Source of the DNA: Treponema sp.
GTDB lineage: Bacteria > Spirochaetota > Spirochaetia > Treponematales > Breznakiellaceae
Length of the DNA: 62,949 nucleotides
NCBI GenBank assembly: GCA_031256035.1
Contig: JAIRRJ010000023.1
Location: forward strand, 1-62,949
Reading direction: 5' to 3'
The notes below the pieces were generated by a model that saw nothing but the letters and a program-made list of their open reading frames with translations, was not told the origin of the DNA and did not search any database. The position numbers were made by a program, and so were the translations under genes. Numbering within the stretch: position 1 is the first letter of the stretch; each line of letters starts with the position of its first letter. This document shows, piece after piece, positions 6,808-16,143 of the stretch.

Positions 6808-8901
6808 ATGAAAAAGCCTGTGATTAACAAAAGAGTTTTGTTATATGTAGTTATTTTCATCATCCTTATTTTTAACGCATGTAAAGACAAAAAGACCAAT
6901 ACTTTCCATGAGCTGGATTCTCATAATTCAAAAAAAGAAGAAAAGGTGGAATTTTCCGGTGTATTTGAAGAGGATTCCCATGAACCGGCTGCTGTTTTTC
7001 TGAGTGAACTTGATTGGGAAAGTGTCAATAATGACATGATCAATTCAAGAGGCGGTTTCCGGTGTGTTGCATATGGTGATAATAAGTGGGTTGCAGCCGG
7101 CGGTTCAATCGATATCTTTGGTTACAGAAAAATGGCATATTCCCATGACGGCGAGAACTGGATTGAGATCAATGTAAACAATATATTCGGCAAAATGATC
7201 ATGAGTATTGCCTATGGCAATGGCAGGTGGTTTGCGAGCAGTATGGACGGCAAAACGGCATATTCAACAGATGGTGAAAATTGGACAAGAATGGATATTG
7301 GTAGAATATTTGATTGGTACACACATGTTAATTTTGTCTATGGCGGGGACAAATGGATTGCGTATCAAACGGCTTACATGGGTAAGATGGCATATTCCTA
7401 TCAAACGGCTTACATGGGTAAGATGGCATATTCCTATGACGGCGAGAACTGGATTGAAGTTAATATCGACAAAAATACATTCAGATTTGGTATTAGTGGT
7501 ATCGCGTATGGTAACGGAAAATGGATAGCATTTGGCAGTGTTAGAACAGAACATAATCCTGATGATCCTTATAAAATAGCGTATTCGTTAGACGGTGAAA
7601 ACTGGACGGAAACAGATATTGAAATATTCTCCCATGGAAGCTGTTATATTTCCTGCATTGCCTTTGGCGATAATAAATGGATTGCTGCCATTGGTGGAAA
7701 CAAGAGGAAAATGTTATATTCCAATGACGGAGAGAATTGGATCGAGGCTAGTGCCAATATATTTAATCCTTATAACAATGATACCATCGATAATATTATT
7801 AGAGGTAATAACAGGTGGATTGGAATAGGATATGGGACAATGGTATATTCTACCGATGGCAAAAATTGGATAGCTGATGATAGTGTGCCCTTCGAAAGCA
7901 TTCACGCCATCGCCTATGGCGGCAATAAGTGGGTTATAGTCGGAGAAGATGAGCGTTCCGGCAGAATAGCATATGCCATTGATTATGGTTTGGAATACAC
8001 CCATGGGTCTTTCAGCTGGAAAGTAGATCAACACCGCGGTGCTATGATTACACGCTATAGTGGAAATGGCGGCGCAATTGCAATACCTGCAAAGATAGGC
8101 GGGATGGCGGTAACTTCCATTGGAAAAAATGCGTTTAAGGAAAAAAGACTAACCAGTGTTACAATACCTGACAGCGTCACCAGCATCGGGGAGAGAGCAT
8201 TTAGTGGCAATCAACTGACCAGTGTTACAATACCTGACAGCGTCACCAGCATCGGGGAGGGAGCATTTGGTAGCAACCAACTGACCAGCATTACCATCCC
8301 AAACAGGATTACTTCCATTGGGGATTATGTGTTTGATGACAACCGGCTGACCCATGTTACTATCCCAAACAGCGTTACTTCTATTGGGCTTGGCGCATTT
8401 AGAAGAAATAACCTAACCAGTGTTACCATCCCTGACAGCGTTACGAGTATCGGGCGTGAAGCTTTTCGTAATAACCAACTGACGAGTGTTACTATCCCTG
8501 ACAGCGTTACGAGTATCGGGTATGAAGCTTTTCATAAAAACCAATTGACCAGCGTTACCATCTCTGACAGCGTTACGAGTATCGGGCGTGCCGCTTTTAG
8601 TGAAAACCAACTGACGAGTGTTACCATCTCTGACAGCGTTACGAGTATCGGGATTTTCGCTTTTAGTGAAAACCAACTGACGAGTGTTACCATCCCTGAC
8701 AATGTTACGATCGAAGCGGGTGCGTTTGCTGATAACCGCCTTACCAGCATAACTATTGGGGCAAATGTGTCGTTTAAGTGGGAGCAGTGTATACTTGAGC
8801 ACAATGATGAAAGTTTCAACCTGGTGTATAATCTAGGCGGTAAACGCGCAGGAACATACACCCGTCCCAATGCTGAAAGTAGAAAGTGGACACGGAAGTA
8901 G
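6808..8901 (+). CDS. Lipoprotein: WxxxG/YSxDGENW repeats plus BspA-like leucine-rich repeats
   Basis: About 697 residues from ATG 6808, chosen because AAAAGGAG (6796-6803) precedes it. Lipoprotein signal ends FIILIFNAC. Residues about 70-400 carry six or seven units of roughly 45 residues with IAYGxxxWIA and YSxDGENWxE, typical of BNR/sialidase-like beta-propellers. Residues about 430-650 are nine 22-residue leucine-rich repeats of the LRR_5/BspA type ([18 protein letters not shown]). Such proteins bind host or partner-cell surfaces in Treponema and Tannerella; that role here is inference. A perfect 36-bp tandem duplication (7363-7434) doubles [13 protein letters not shown] single-domain paralogue lies at 9767. 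Confidence 0.82.
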   Translation: MKKPVINKRVLLYVVIFIILIFNACKDKKTNTFHELDSHNSKKEEKVEFSGVFEEDSHEPAAVFLSELDWESVNNDMINSRGGFRCVAYGDNKWVAAGGSIDIFGYRKMAYSHDGENWIEINVNNIFGKMIMSIAYGNGRWFASSMDGKTAYSTDGENWTRMDIGRIFDWYTHVNFVYGGDKWIAYQTAYMGKMAYSYQTAYMGKMAYSYDGENWIEVNIDKNTFRFGISGIAYGNGKWIAFGSVRTEHNPDDPYKIAYSLDGENWTETDIEIFSHGSCYISCIAFGDNKWIAAIGGNKRKMLYSNDGENWIEASANIFNPYNNDTIDNIIRGNNRWIGIGYGTMVYSTDGKNWIADDSVPFESIHAIAYGGNKWVIVGEDERSGRIAYAIDYGLEYTHGSFSWKVDQHRGAMITRYSGNGGAIAIPAKIGGMAVTSIGKNAFKEKRLTSVTIPDSVTSIGERAFSGNQLTSVTIPDSVTSIGEGAFGSNQLTSITIPNRITSIGDYVFDDNRLTHVTIPNSVTSIGLGAFRRNNLTSVTIPDSVTSIGREAFRNNQLTSVTIPDSVTSIGYEAFHKNQLTSVTISDSVTSIGRAAFSENQLTSVTISDSVTSIGIFAFSENQLTSVTIPDNVTIEAGAFADNRLTSITIGANVSFKWEQCILEHNDESFNLVYNLGGKRAGTYTRPNAESRKWTRK

Positions 8902-8913
8902 AAGGGATAAAAA

Positions 8914-9717
8914 ATGACTAAAATTATGTCAGGAATTATAGTCATAGTTCTTTTACTCATCTCATGTGAAAATAAACAAAAATCCATTAATCATGATATT
9001 ACAGTTGAAGAAAACGGCATAAAAACCATTCATGTATTCGTAGCTCTTTGTGACAATAGATATCAAAACATTGCTCGTGTGCCGGCAACGCTTGGGAATG
9101 GTCAAAATCAGAATTCAAATCTGTATTGGGGTGCGCTTTACGGTATTCGCACTTATTTCAAAAAAAGTGAAGAATGGGAATTGCTGTCAACCCGGAAAAT
9201 GAACAAGGTCATACTTGAAAGACTAGTTTTCAAAAATACACAGGAAGATTACTATTTAATTGCCGATGCTTATAATGGAAAAAATATTAAACAATGTATA
9301 GAAGATTTCATGAACAGCAGTTATGGAAATCAAAAAGACGCCATACAGCTTGATGACAAAGTATTGGGCATCAACGGCAATGCTTCTCTTTTGGCATACA
9401 TTGGCCATAACGGATTAATGGATTTTCAATTATCCGGGACTTTAACAAACAGCGACAACAAAGAACGTGACGTGATCATATTGGCGTGTTTCAGCAAACG
9501 TTATTTTAGTCATCATCTGGAAGCGGCAAATGTAAACCCGCTGCTTTGGACCACAAATTTGATGGCTCCCGAAGCCTACACGCTGCATGATGCTCTAACC
9601 GGATATATAAACGGAGAAACGAATGAAGATATTCGCGAAAGAGCGGCGGCAGCTTACGCTCAATATCAGAAATGCAGCATAAATGCAGCAAAAGGTTTAT
9701 TGGTAACAGACTGGTAA
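8914..9717 (+). CDS. Lipoprotein, possible clan-CD (caspase-fold) cysteine peptidase
   Basis: 267 residues. Signal GIIVIVLLLISC gives lipidation at Cys20. The sequence begins HVFVALCDNRYQNI and later shows LAYIGHNGLMDF and DVIILACFSKRYF. These fit the hydrophobic-strand-His-(N)G and hydrophobic-strand-Ala-Cys blocks that carry the catalytic His and Cys in caspase/gingipain-fold (clan CD) peptidases. The spacing, about 45 residues, also fits. The family is otherwise not recognised. It lies 12 bp after the leucine-rich-repeat lipoprotein gene and 49 bp before its paralogue, so the three are probably co-transcribed. Confidence 0.55.
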   Translation: MTKIMSGIIVIVLLLISCENKQKSINHDITVEENGIKTIHVFVALCDNRYQNIARVPATLGNGQNQNSNLYWGALYGIRTYFKKSEEWELLSTRKMNKVILERLVFKNTQEDYYLIADAYNGKNIKQCIEDFMNSSYGNQKDAIQLDDKVLGINGNASLLAYIGHNGLMDFQLSGTLTNSDNKERDVIILACFSKRYFSHHLEAANVNPLLWTTNLMAPEAYTLHDALTGYINGETNEDIRERAAAAYAQYQKCSINAAKGLLVTDW

Positions 9718-9766
9718 GCATGAATGTATTTTGTGTACGCTGTAAGATATATTAAAAGGAGCAAAT

Positions 9767-10894
9767 ATGAAAAAGCCTGTGATTAACAAAAGAGTTTTGT
9801 TATATGTCGTCATTTTCATCATCCTTATATTTGACGCATGTAAAGAAAAAAAAACCAATGCTTTCCATGAGATGGATTCTCATGATTCAAAGAAAGAAGA
9901 GAAGAGGGAATTTTCCGGTGTATTTGAAGAGGATTCCCATGAACCGGCAGCTCTTTCCCTGGGTGATCTTGATTGGGTAAGTGTCAATGATGATATGATC
10001 AATTCAGAAGGCATTTTCACGTGTATTGCATATGGTGATAACAAGTGGATTGCGGTCGGCGGATACAGAAAAATGGCATATTCCAATGACGGAGAGAACT
10101 GGGTTGAAGTCAATGTCCGCAACATGTTTAAGAGAGCCTTCAATAACATTGCCTATGGTAATAACAGGTGGTTTGTGAGCAGTAGTGACGGCGAAACGGC
10201 ATATTCAACAGATGGTGAAAATTGGACAAGAATAGACCTTAGCAGCATATTTATTTGGGATGAGCCCATTTGTTTTGTCTATGGCGGTGATAAATGGATT
10301 GCGTATCAAACGGCATTCATGGGTAAGATGGCATATTCCAATGACGGAGAGAACTGGATTGAAGTCAATATCGATGAAGATATATTCAGATTTGGTATTA
10401 GTGGCATCGCGTATGGCGATGGAAAATGGATAGCATATGGTAATGATAGTACGGAACATCATCCCAATGAGCCTGACAGAATAGCGTATTCAACAGACGG
10501 TGAAAACTGGACGGAAATGTATAACAGCATATCCAATGATCACAGTAACCACAGTTATATTTCCTGTATTGCCTTTGGCGATAATAAATGGATTGCTGCC
10601 ATTGGTGGAAAGAAGAGGAAGATGTTATATTCCAATGACGGTGAGAACTGGGTCGAGGCTAGTGCCAATATATTTAATCCTAGTAACATTGATACCATCG
10701 ATAATATTATAAGAGGTAATAACAGGTGGATTGGAATAGGATATTGGACAATGGCATATTCTACCGATGGCAAAAATTGGATAGCTGATGATAGTGTGCC
10801 CTTCACATCCTACGCTGTCGCTTATGGCAGCAATAAGTGGGTTATAGTCGGAAGAGAAGAGCGTTCCGGCAGAATAGTATATGCCGAGGAGTAA
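9767..10894 (+). CDS. Paralogue lipoprotein with YSxDGENW repeats
   Basis: 375 residues. The first 60 residues are nearly the same as in the protein at 6808, including the signal FIILIFDAC and [16 protein letters not shown]. It has six YSxDGENW units, then ends at AYAEE without the leucine-rich-repeat tail. Only one YQTAFMGKMAYS unit is present, confirming that the two-copy version in the neighbour is a duplication. RBS AAAAGGAG (9754-9761) precedes the ATG. Likely a surface-anchored beta-propeller; ligand unknown. The pair arose by gene duplication with the peptidase-like gene trapped between. Confidence 0.78.
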   Translation: MKKPVINKRVLLYVVIFIILIFDACKEKKTNAFHEMDSHDSKKEEKREFSGVFEEDSHEPAALSLGDLDWVSVNDDMINSEGIFTCIAYGDNKWIAVGGYRKMAYSNDGENWVEVNVRNMFKRAFNNIAYGNNRWFVSSSDGETAYSTDGENWTRIDLSSIFIWDEPICFVYGGDKWIAYQTAFMGKMAYSNDGENWIEVNIDEDIFRFGISGIAYGDGKWIAYGNDSTEHHPNEPDRIAYSTDGENWTEMYNSISNDHSNHSYISCIAFGDNKWIAAIGGKKRKMLYSNDGENWVEASANIFNPSNIDTIDNIIRGNNRWIGIGYWTMAYSTDGKNWIADDSVPFTSYAVAYGSNKWVIVGREERSGRIVYAEE

Positions 10895-10999
10895 TGTATG
10901 AAACAAGCCCGAAGCATCTGACAGCGATATTATACTCAGTTATCCTGATGATTTCACCAAACTTGTTGAGCTGGGGGAAAAGAGATAGTAATTTGTCGA

Positions 11000-11028
11000 T
11001 TGCATGGTCTGCAAATTTCGTATACAAT
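11000..11028 (+). promoter_or_regulatory. Promoter for hprK, predicted leaderless
   Basis: TTGCAT (11000-11005), 17-bp spacer, TACAAT (11023-11028), then only AACGT before the ATG at 11034. No Shine-Dalgarno sequence precedes the start, so transcription should begin at or inside the start codon. The rest of the 10895-11033 gap shows no ORF. Confidence 0.55.
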
Positions 11029-11033
11029 AACGT

Positions 11034-12023
11034 ATGGCCGAGATGGCTTTTACGGTACTCGATCTTATCGATCTTGACCTTAAAGAGCATAATTCTCTCA
11101 ATCTCCACTGCATTGGGGGCAGAAAAGGGCTTGGCAGAGAAATAAATATCCCCGATCTTAACCGTCCCATGGGCGCAATAATGGGGTTTTTTGAAGATTT
11201 CGCTTTTAAGAGAATCCAGCTTTTTGGGCGCGGCGAGGCGGCCTATCTGCGCCAGCTTGAAAAAAAGGGCGAGACCGGAACCATAGAGGAAATGTTCAGC
11301 CATCCCATGCCCTGCTGCATTTTTTCACATAATTTCAGCCCTCATAAAGATTTTTTGGAAATAGCGGAAAAAACCCATTGCCCAATACTGCAGACCGAGC
11401 TGGGTTCAACGGATTTTTCTTCAAGAATAATGCGAATTCTTTCAAGAATATTTTCACTTCGCCAGAGTGTTCACGGCGTACTTGTTGAGGTTTACGGTCT
11501 GGGGATTTTAATACAGGGAGAATCCGGCGTAGGCAAAAGCGAGACTGCTCTGGAACTTATTCACCGCGGGCATCGTCTTGTGGCGGATGATGTTGTGGAA
11601 ATAAACTGCGTGGACGGAAACATACTGATGGGCGCAGGCGCAAACAAGATAATCGGACACCACATGGAAATCCGCGGCCCCGGAATAATAAACATTACCC
11701 ATCTTTTCGGAGTCAGGGCAATCAGGGACAGAAAAGAAATTCAGCTCGTAGTAAAACTTGAAGAGTGGGATTCCTCCAAAAACTACGACAGGCTTGGCGC
11801 GGAGGATCATACAATTGAACTCTTAGGAGTAAAAGTTCCAAAACTGACAATTCCGGTCAAGCCGGGCAGGAACATTCCCATCATCATCGAAACAGCAGCA
11901 ATGAATGAACGGCTTAAATCTATGGGCTACCATGCCGCCAGGGAATTTAACAAAAATATTCTGAAGTGGATAGAAAGCGAGAATACGCGCTCTGTGTTCT
12001 TCGGACAGAACGATATTATATGA
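11034..12023 (+). CDS. hprK: HPr kinase/phosphorylase
   Basis: 329 residues, normal length. The N-terminal domain (to about 130) is followed by a kinase domain with the Walker A loop GESGVGKSETAL (residues 162-173), a LVADDVV block, and the HprK signature EIRGPGIINI. The enzyme phosphorylates HPr on Ser46 and removes that phosphate, coupling carbon state to regulation. The HPr gene follows by 11 bp. No sugar permease or enzyme I gene is nearby, as in treponemes where the system is thought to be regulatory only. The start codon sits 5 nt after a -10 box. Confidence 0.95.
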   Translation: MAEMAFTVLDLIDLDLKEHNSLNLHCIGGRKGLGREINIPDLNRPMGAIMGFFEDFAFKRIQLFGRGEAAYLRQLEKKGETGTIEEMFSHPMPCCIFSHNFSPHKDFLEIAEKTHCPILQTELGSTDFSSRIMRILSRIFSLRQSVHGVLVEVYGLGILIQGESGVGKSETALELIHRGHRLVADDVVEINCVDGNILMGAGANKIIGHHMEIRGPGIINITHLFGVRAIRDRKEIQLVVKLEEWDSSKNYDRLGAEDHTIELLGVKVPKLTIPVKPGRNIPIIIETAAMNERLKSMGYHAAREFNKNILKWIESENTRSVFFGQNDII

Positions 12024-12033
12024 GGGACGGCGA

Positions 12034-12300
12034 ATGATAGAAAAAAAGATCATAGTTGTAAACAGGGCCGGTATTCATGCCCGCCCAGCGGCATTATTGG
12101 TTCAGACTACAAAGAATTTCAAATCGAATATATATTTTGACAAAGGAACAGACAGGATTAACGCAAAATCAATCATGGGTATTATTACGCTGGGAGCCGC
12201 CTACGGAACCGAAATAAATATCATCGCTGAGGGAGAAGATGAAGCGGCTGCGGTTGAGACCCTGGCAAGACTGTTTGAGTCAAAATTCGAAGAAGAGTAG
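12034..12300 (+). CDS. ptsH: Phosphocarrier protein HPr
   Basis: 88 residues, full length. RAGIHARPAA contains the phosphorylatable His15, and INAKSIMG contains Ser46, the HprK target. Both sites are intact, so it can be an HprK substrate and, if an enzyme I exists elsewhere, a phosphocarrier. Translationally close to hprK. The stop codon is directly followed by a perfect 14-bp hairpin. Confidence 0.96.
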   Translation: MIEKKIIVVNRAGIHARPAALLVQTTKNFKSNIYFDKGTDRINAKSIMGIITLGAAYGTEINIIAEGEDEAAAVETLARLFESKFEEE

Positions 12301-12412
12301 CCAATTCCAAAATTTGGTTAATTTTGGAATTGGCTATGCGGTTTTCAGGCTTACAGCCTAAAAACTGCTATTTATATAGGAAGCATTTACAAAACTGAAG
12401 TTTTGCAAATGC
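12301..12412. repeat. Three consecutive stem-loops between ptsH and the sensor kinase
   Basis: Hairpin 1: perfect 14-bp arms 12301-12314 and 12320-12333 with a 5-nt loop. Hairpin 2: 13-nt arms 12338-12350 and 12356-12368, two wobble pairs. Hairpin 3: 14-nt arms 12383-12396 and 12399-12412, one mismatch, 2-nt loop. None is followed by a run of T on the plus strand. Hairpin 3 ends just before the AGAGG ribosome-binding site of the next gene. They could partly terminate, protect the hprK-ptsH message, or modulate kinase translation. Confidence 0.7.
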
Positions 12413-12429
12413 AAAAAAAGAGGTCTCCC

Positions 12430-14163
12430 TTGAAAAACGGCAAAACCCGTCCTGAGTACTCGATCATCAATGTACGTGTTTTGATTCTTATTTATGTACT
12501 TCTTTGCGTTCTTACGATTCTTTTTTCCCGCATTTTTTTCATTGATACCCTGCGCGATGGTAATGTACCTGATAAATTAAGCCTGCTCGTTTTCTTTACC
12601 ACGCCGGCAGTTCTTTTTATCTTTCTGGGCATTTCGGTTTTTAATCTTGTTACGGATATTATAGCGCGCCGTCCCGGAAGCAAATTCATGGCGAGGCTGA
12701 TGGCTTATTTTACCGTCATAGTCATTTTGACTGCGGCGCCGGTAACTGTTATGACAGGAGCAGCGATAAATGAGTTGGTCCGCTTTTGGCACAACATTGA
12801 TACTGATTCCGCCACCAATGCTGCAAATGCTTTTGTGGTGGAAAATTACGCATTCCATGAAAGACGTTTTGACAGCATAATTAAACAAAATGATTTTTCC
12901 CGTCCGGCTGCAAATCTGCCGGAGTACATCGCGGCAGTGCAAATATTTAACAATACGGATGGTAAATGGGATGAAGATTCTTTCACCGGCGAAGCGCAGT
13001 TCAGACTGCAGGAACCGCCTTCTATGGTAAACGGAATGATAAAAAGAAATCCGCCTGATGATGCGGCAACCATACGTTATGTACAGCCGCTTTCGCAAAA
13101 CAAGTACGCTGTTATTAGTTACAATCTGGGAGAAGAATTTGACTGGGGCAGGGATGCCCTTGAAAATCAGGCCGCTCGTTTTAAAATAATTCATTCGGTT
13201 AGAAAAAATTTAAAGCCGCTTTTGATTTTCTATTATGGCGTTTTTTTCTTTCCCACCCTGCTGATGACGGTAATCATTGCCATTTCATTTATTCGAAGGG
13301 TTACCCGCCCCATAGTTGAGCTTACCGAGGCTACCCGCCATGTTGCCGAAGGAAACTTTTCCATTCAGATTTTAACCCGCCGAAACGATGAACTGGGACT
13401 TCTTATTCGTTCATTTAACGCTATGGTGCAGGATTTGGAAAAGTCCCGGGCTGCGCTGGTAAAGAGCGAAAAGATTTCAATATGGCAAAATATGGCGCAG
13501 CAGCTTGCCCATGAAATAAAAAATCCGCTTACCCCCATAAAACTTTCCGCGGAACGCATACTGCGGCGCTGGCGGAACGAACCTGAGCGCATCGGCGAAA
13601 TCCTGGAAAGTTCCATAATGGCGATAATTCAGGAAACTGAAGGGCTTTCTACCCTGCTTAATGAATTCCGTACCCTTTCCAAACCCATGGAGCCGTCCCA
13701 ATCATGGACAAACCTGAAAGAGACAGTGCATGAAGCGATCATTCCCTATTTTTCCTCGTACCCGAATGTGCAATTCAATATCGAACATATAGACAGCAGC
13801 ATATTGCTGAAAATCGACAAACACAGGCTTTCCCAGATTCTTACCAACTTGATCATTAATGCCATTGATGCCATGAACAGCTCAGGCTCCATAGAAATCA
13901 GGACAGACCTTGTCAAGAAACGGGAAATCAGTTATTCTAGATTAAGCGTTAAGGATTCCGGCAAAGGCATAAGCGAGCAGGACGGTCAGCTTATTTTTAC
14001 ACCTTATTTTACGACCAAGGGATCAGGCACCGGCCTTGGGCTTCCTATTGTTGAACGAATTATAAACGACCACGGCGGCGCAATCTGGTTTAATTCGGCG
14101 GAAGGTATGGGAACTACATTCTTTATCGATCTGCCGGCGGAAAAGACAGTAGAAGGTAATTAA
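12430..14163 (+). CDS. NtrY-type sensor histidine kinase
   Basis: About 577 residues from TTG 12430, chosen because AGAGG (12419-12423) fits it; upstream in-frame starts (12403, 12409) lie inside a hairpin. Two N-terminal membrane helices, an extracytoplasmic domain with a further helix near residue 270, a HAMP region (RRVTRPIVELTEATRHVAEG), then the H-box LAHEIKNPLTPIKLSAERI, which is the NtrY hallmark with the phospho-accepting His. Next come the N box NLIINAIDAM and the G boxes DSGKGIS and GTGLGLPIV. It should phosphorylate the overlapping sigma-54 regulator. Signal unknown. Confidence 0.88.
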   Translation: MKNGKTRPEYSIINVRVLILIYVLLCVLTILFSRIFFIDTLRDGNVPDKLSLLVFFTTPAVLFIFLGISVFNLVTDIIARRPGSKFMARLMAYFTVIVILTAAPVTVMTGAAINELVRFWHNIDTDSATNAANAFVVENYAFHERRFDSIIKQNDFSRPAANLPEYIAAVQIFNNTDGKWDEDSFTGEAQFRLQEPPSMVNGMIKRNPPDDAATIRYVQPLSQNKYAVISYNLGEEFDWGRDALENQAARFKIIHSVRKNLKPLLIFYYGVFFFPTLLMTVIIAISFIRRVTRPIVELTEATRHVAEGNFSIQILTRRNDELGLLIRSFNAMVQDLEKSRAALVKSEKISIWQNMAQQLAHEIKNPLTPIKLSAERILRRWRNEPERIGEILESSIMAIIQETEGLSTLLNEFRTLSKPMEPSQSWTNLKETVHEAIIPYFSSYPNVQFNIEHIDSSILLKIDKHRLSQILTNLIINAIDAMNSSGSIEIRTDLVKKREISYSRLSVKDSGKGISEQDGQLIFTPYFTTKGSGTGLGLPIVERIINDHGGAIWFNSAEGMGTTFFIDLPAEKTVEGN

Positions 14164-15539
14164 TGTCCGCTATTCTCATTATTGATGATGAGCCAGGTAT
14201 CAGGTTAACGCTTGCTTCGATTCTGGAAGATGAAAAGTACAAAGTATTTACCTCAGAAGACGCGGTTGCCGGTATAGAAATACTTAAGAATCAAACTGTG
14301 GATTTGGTTTTCCTTGATGTGCTCCTTCCAAAACTTGGCGGCATGGAAGCGCTGGAAAGAATACGAAAAGACAATCCGGGTTTGGAAATTGTGATGATTT
14401 CCGGTCACGCAAATATTGATATGGCGGTCCGCGCAGTCAAACTGGGCGCATTTGATTTTCTGGAAAAACCTCTTTCACTGGACAAGGTACTTACCGTCTG
14501 CCGAAACGCACTTACCATAAAAAAACTTCGTGAAGAAAATCAAAAACTGAAAAGAAATTCCGGTGCCGCCGGTGAAGAAATTATCGGTACAAGCGCCGCT
14601 ATCAGAAATATTCGTGAAACAGTTAAACAGGCGGCTGACAGCGATGCGCGCATATTGATTACCGGGGAAAACGGCGCGGGTAAAGAGGTAATCGCCAGAG
14701 CAATTCATCAGTTTTCGCGGCGTTCGGACAAGTCTTTTGTCGATGTCAATTGCGCCGCCATACCGGAAACGCTTATTGAAAGTGAGTTGTTCGGCCATGA
14801 AAGGGGGGCATTTACCGATGCTGTGTCCTCCCGGAAAGGCCGTTTTGAAATGGCTCACGGCGGAACGCTTTTCCTTGACGAAATAGGCGATATGTCGCTC
14901 GCTGCCCAGGCAAAGGTATTACGCGTTATTCAGGAACAGAAGATTGAGAGGCTTGGCGGAGAAAAAACCATAGAAACTGATGTACGCATTATTGCGGCAA
15001 CTAATCAAAATTTGGAAAAAGCCTGCGAAGAAGGCCGTTTCAGGCAGGATCTGTATTTCAGGTTGAATGTAATTCCTGTCCATGTCCCTCCTCTGCGGGA
15101 ACGTCCTGAGGACATCCCCCTATTACTCATTACTTTCCTTAAAATGCAAAAAAAAGAGTTCACACTGGAAGCCGATGCGCTGGAACTCCTTGCTTCCCAC
15201 GATTGGCCGGGAAATGTGCGGGAACTTAAAAATCTGTCGGAACGGATCGCCGTGATGCATCAAGGGAACGCAATTTCCGCCTCCGCGCTTCAAAATTTAC
15301 TCAATAAAAAGGTGAAAAACCGGCAAATTACGGAAAATACCCTGCCTGACGGAATATTGGAACGGAGTTTCAACGAAGCCAAAGACAGTTTTGAAAAATG
15401 TTATTTGGAGTTCCAACTTTATAAAAACAGTGGTATAATATCCAGAACAGCGGAGGCTATAGGTATTTATCCCAGTAACCTTCATGCAAAGCTAAGAAAA
15501 TATAATATAACTGCGGCAAATATTAAGGATGAAATATGA
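14163..15539 (+). CDS. NtrC/NtrX-family sigma-54-dependent response regulator
   Basis: 458 residues. Receiver domain with VDLVFLDVLLPKLGG (phospho-Asp), AAA+ domain with Walker A GENGAGKEV and Walker B GTLFLDEIGD, and a short C-terminal helix-turn-helix (TAEAIGIYPSNLHAKLRKY). The sigma-54 contact loop reads GAFTDA instead of the usual GAFTGA, which may alter or weaken contact with RpoN. Start ATG overlaps the kinase stop by one base (TAATG), indicating translational coupling. Target genes cannot be read from the window. Confidence 0.9.
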   Translation: MSAILIIDDEPGIRLTLASILEDEKYKVFTSEDAVAGIEILKNQTVDLVFLDVLLPKLGGMEALERIRKDNPGLEIVMISGHANIDMAVRAVKLGAFDFLEKPLSLDKVLTVCRNALTIKKLREENQKLKRNSGAAGEEIIGTSAAIRNIRETVKQAADSDARILITGENGAGKEVIARAIHQFSRRSDKSFVDVNCAAIPETLIESELFGHERGAFTDAVSSRKGRFEMAHGGTLFLDEIGDMSLAAQAKVLRVIQEQKIERLGGEKTIETDVRIIAATNQNLEKACEEGRFRQDLYFRLNVIPVHVPPLRERPEDIPLLLITFLKMQKKEFTLEADALELLASHDWPGNVRELKNLSERIAVMHQGNAISASALQNLLNKKVKNRQITENTLPDGILERSFNEAKDSFEKCYLEFQLYKNSGIISRTAEAIGIYPSNLHAKLRKYNITAANIKDEI

Positions 15540-16141
15540 AAGAATTGACTGAACGTCAAAAAGAAGTCCTTTCCTTCATCGCCGGATATGTCAACAATCA
15601 CTCTTATCCTCCCACCATCAGGGAAATTGCGGTTCATTTTTCAATATCGGTTAAAGGCGCGCATGATCACATAACAGCGCTGAAGCGGAAGAGATGTCTT
15701 AATTTTGCCGACAAACGCCCCCGGACAATGATGTTAACGCGCACGGGAAGCGAAGAAACCAGCGACTTGATGGAGATTCCCGTATTGGGATCTGTTGCCG
15801 CGGGCTTGCCCATTCTTGCGGAAGAAAATTTTGACGGAAATGTCGTAATGCACCGTTCGATGCTGAAAAAGAACAAAAAATATTTTGCCCTGAGAGTAAG
15901 GGGCGATTCCATGTCCGGCGCTGGAATTCTTGACGGCGATACGGCAATCATCGAAAAACAGAGTACAGTACACAACGGCGAAATTGCTGTTGCAGTTGTG
16001 GACGAAGCGGTTACTCTGAAACGTTTTTATCAGGAAAGTTCAAGAACAAGGCTTCAGGCGGAAAATCCCGCATATAAACCCATTTACAGCCGGGATGTAA
16101 GAATTCTTGGCCGCCTCTTCACGATAATCCGTTCTTATTGA
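15536..16141 (+). CDS. lexA: LexA repressor
   Basis: 201 residues. Winged-helix N-terminus (MKELTERQKEVLSFI...YPPTIREIA), cleavage site Ala89-Gly90 in SVAAGLP, catalytic Ser125 in GDSMSG and Lys162 in VTLKRFY. All residues needed for RecA-stimulated self-cleavage are present. The start overlaps the sigma-54 regulator stop (ATGA), so SOS control is embedded in a signalling operon. I saw no clear LexA operator next to it. Confidence 0.95.
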   Translation: MKELTERQKEVLSFIAGYVNNHSYPPTIREIAVHFSISVKGAHDHITALKRKRCLNFADKRPRTMMLTRTGSEETSDLMEIPVLGSVAAGLPILAEENFDGNVVMHRSMLKKNKKYFALRVRGDSMSGAGILDGDTAIIEKQSTVHNGEIAVAVVDEAVTLKRFYQESSRTRLQAENPAYKPIYSRDVRILGRLFTIIRSY

Positions 16142-16143
16142 CA

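Noticed and set aside
8152-8745. Regular 66-bp repeats as a CRISPR array
   Set aside because: The repeats are contiguous, have no unique spacers and encode leucine-rich repeats. No CRISPR array was seen anywhere in the window.
8149-8987. Long minus-strand ORFs opposite the leucine-rich repeats
   Set aside because: They mirror the repetitive plus-strand code and have no ribosome-binding site or recognisable product.
10837-11145. ORF bridging the second propeller gene and hprK
   Set aside because: It is out of frame with both genes, has no ribosome-binding site, and its product has no recognisable pattern.
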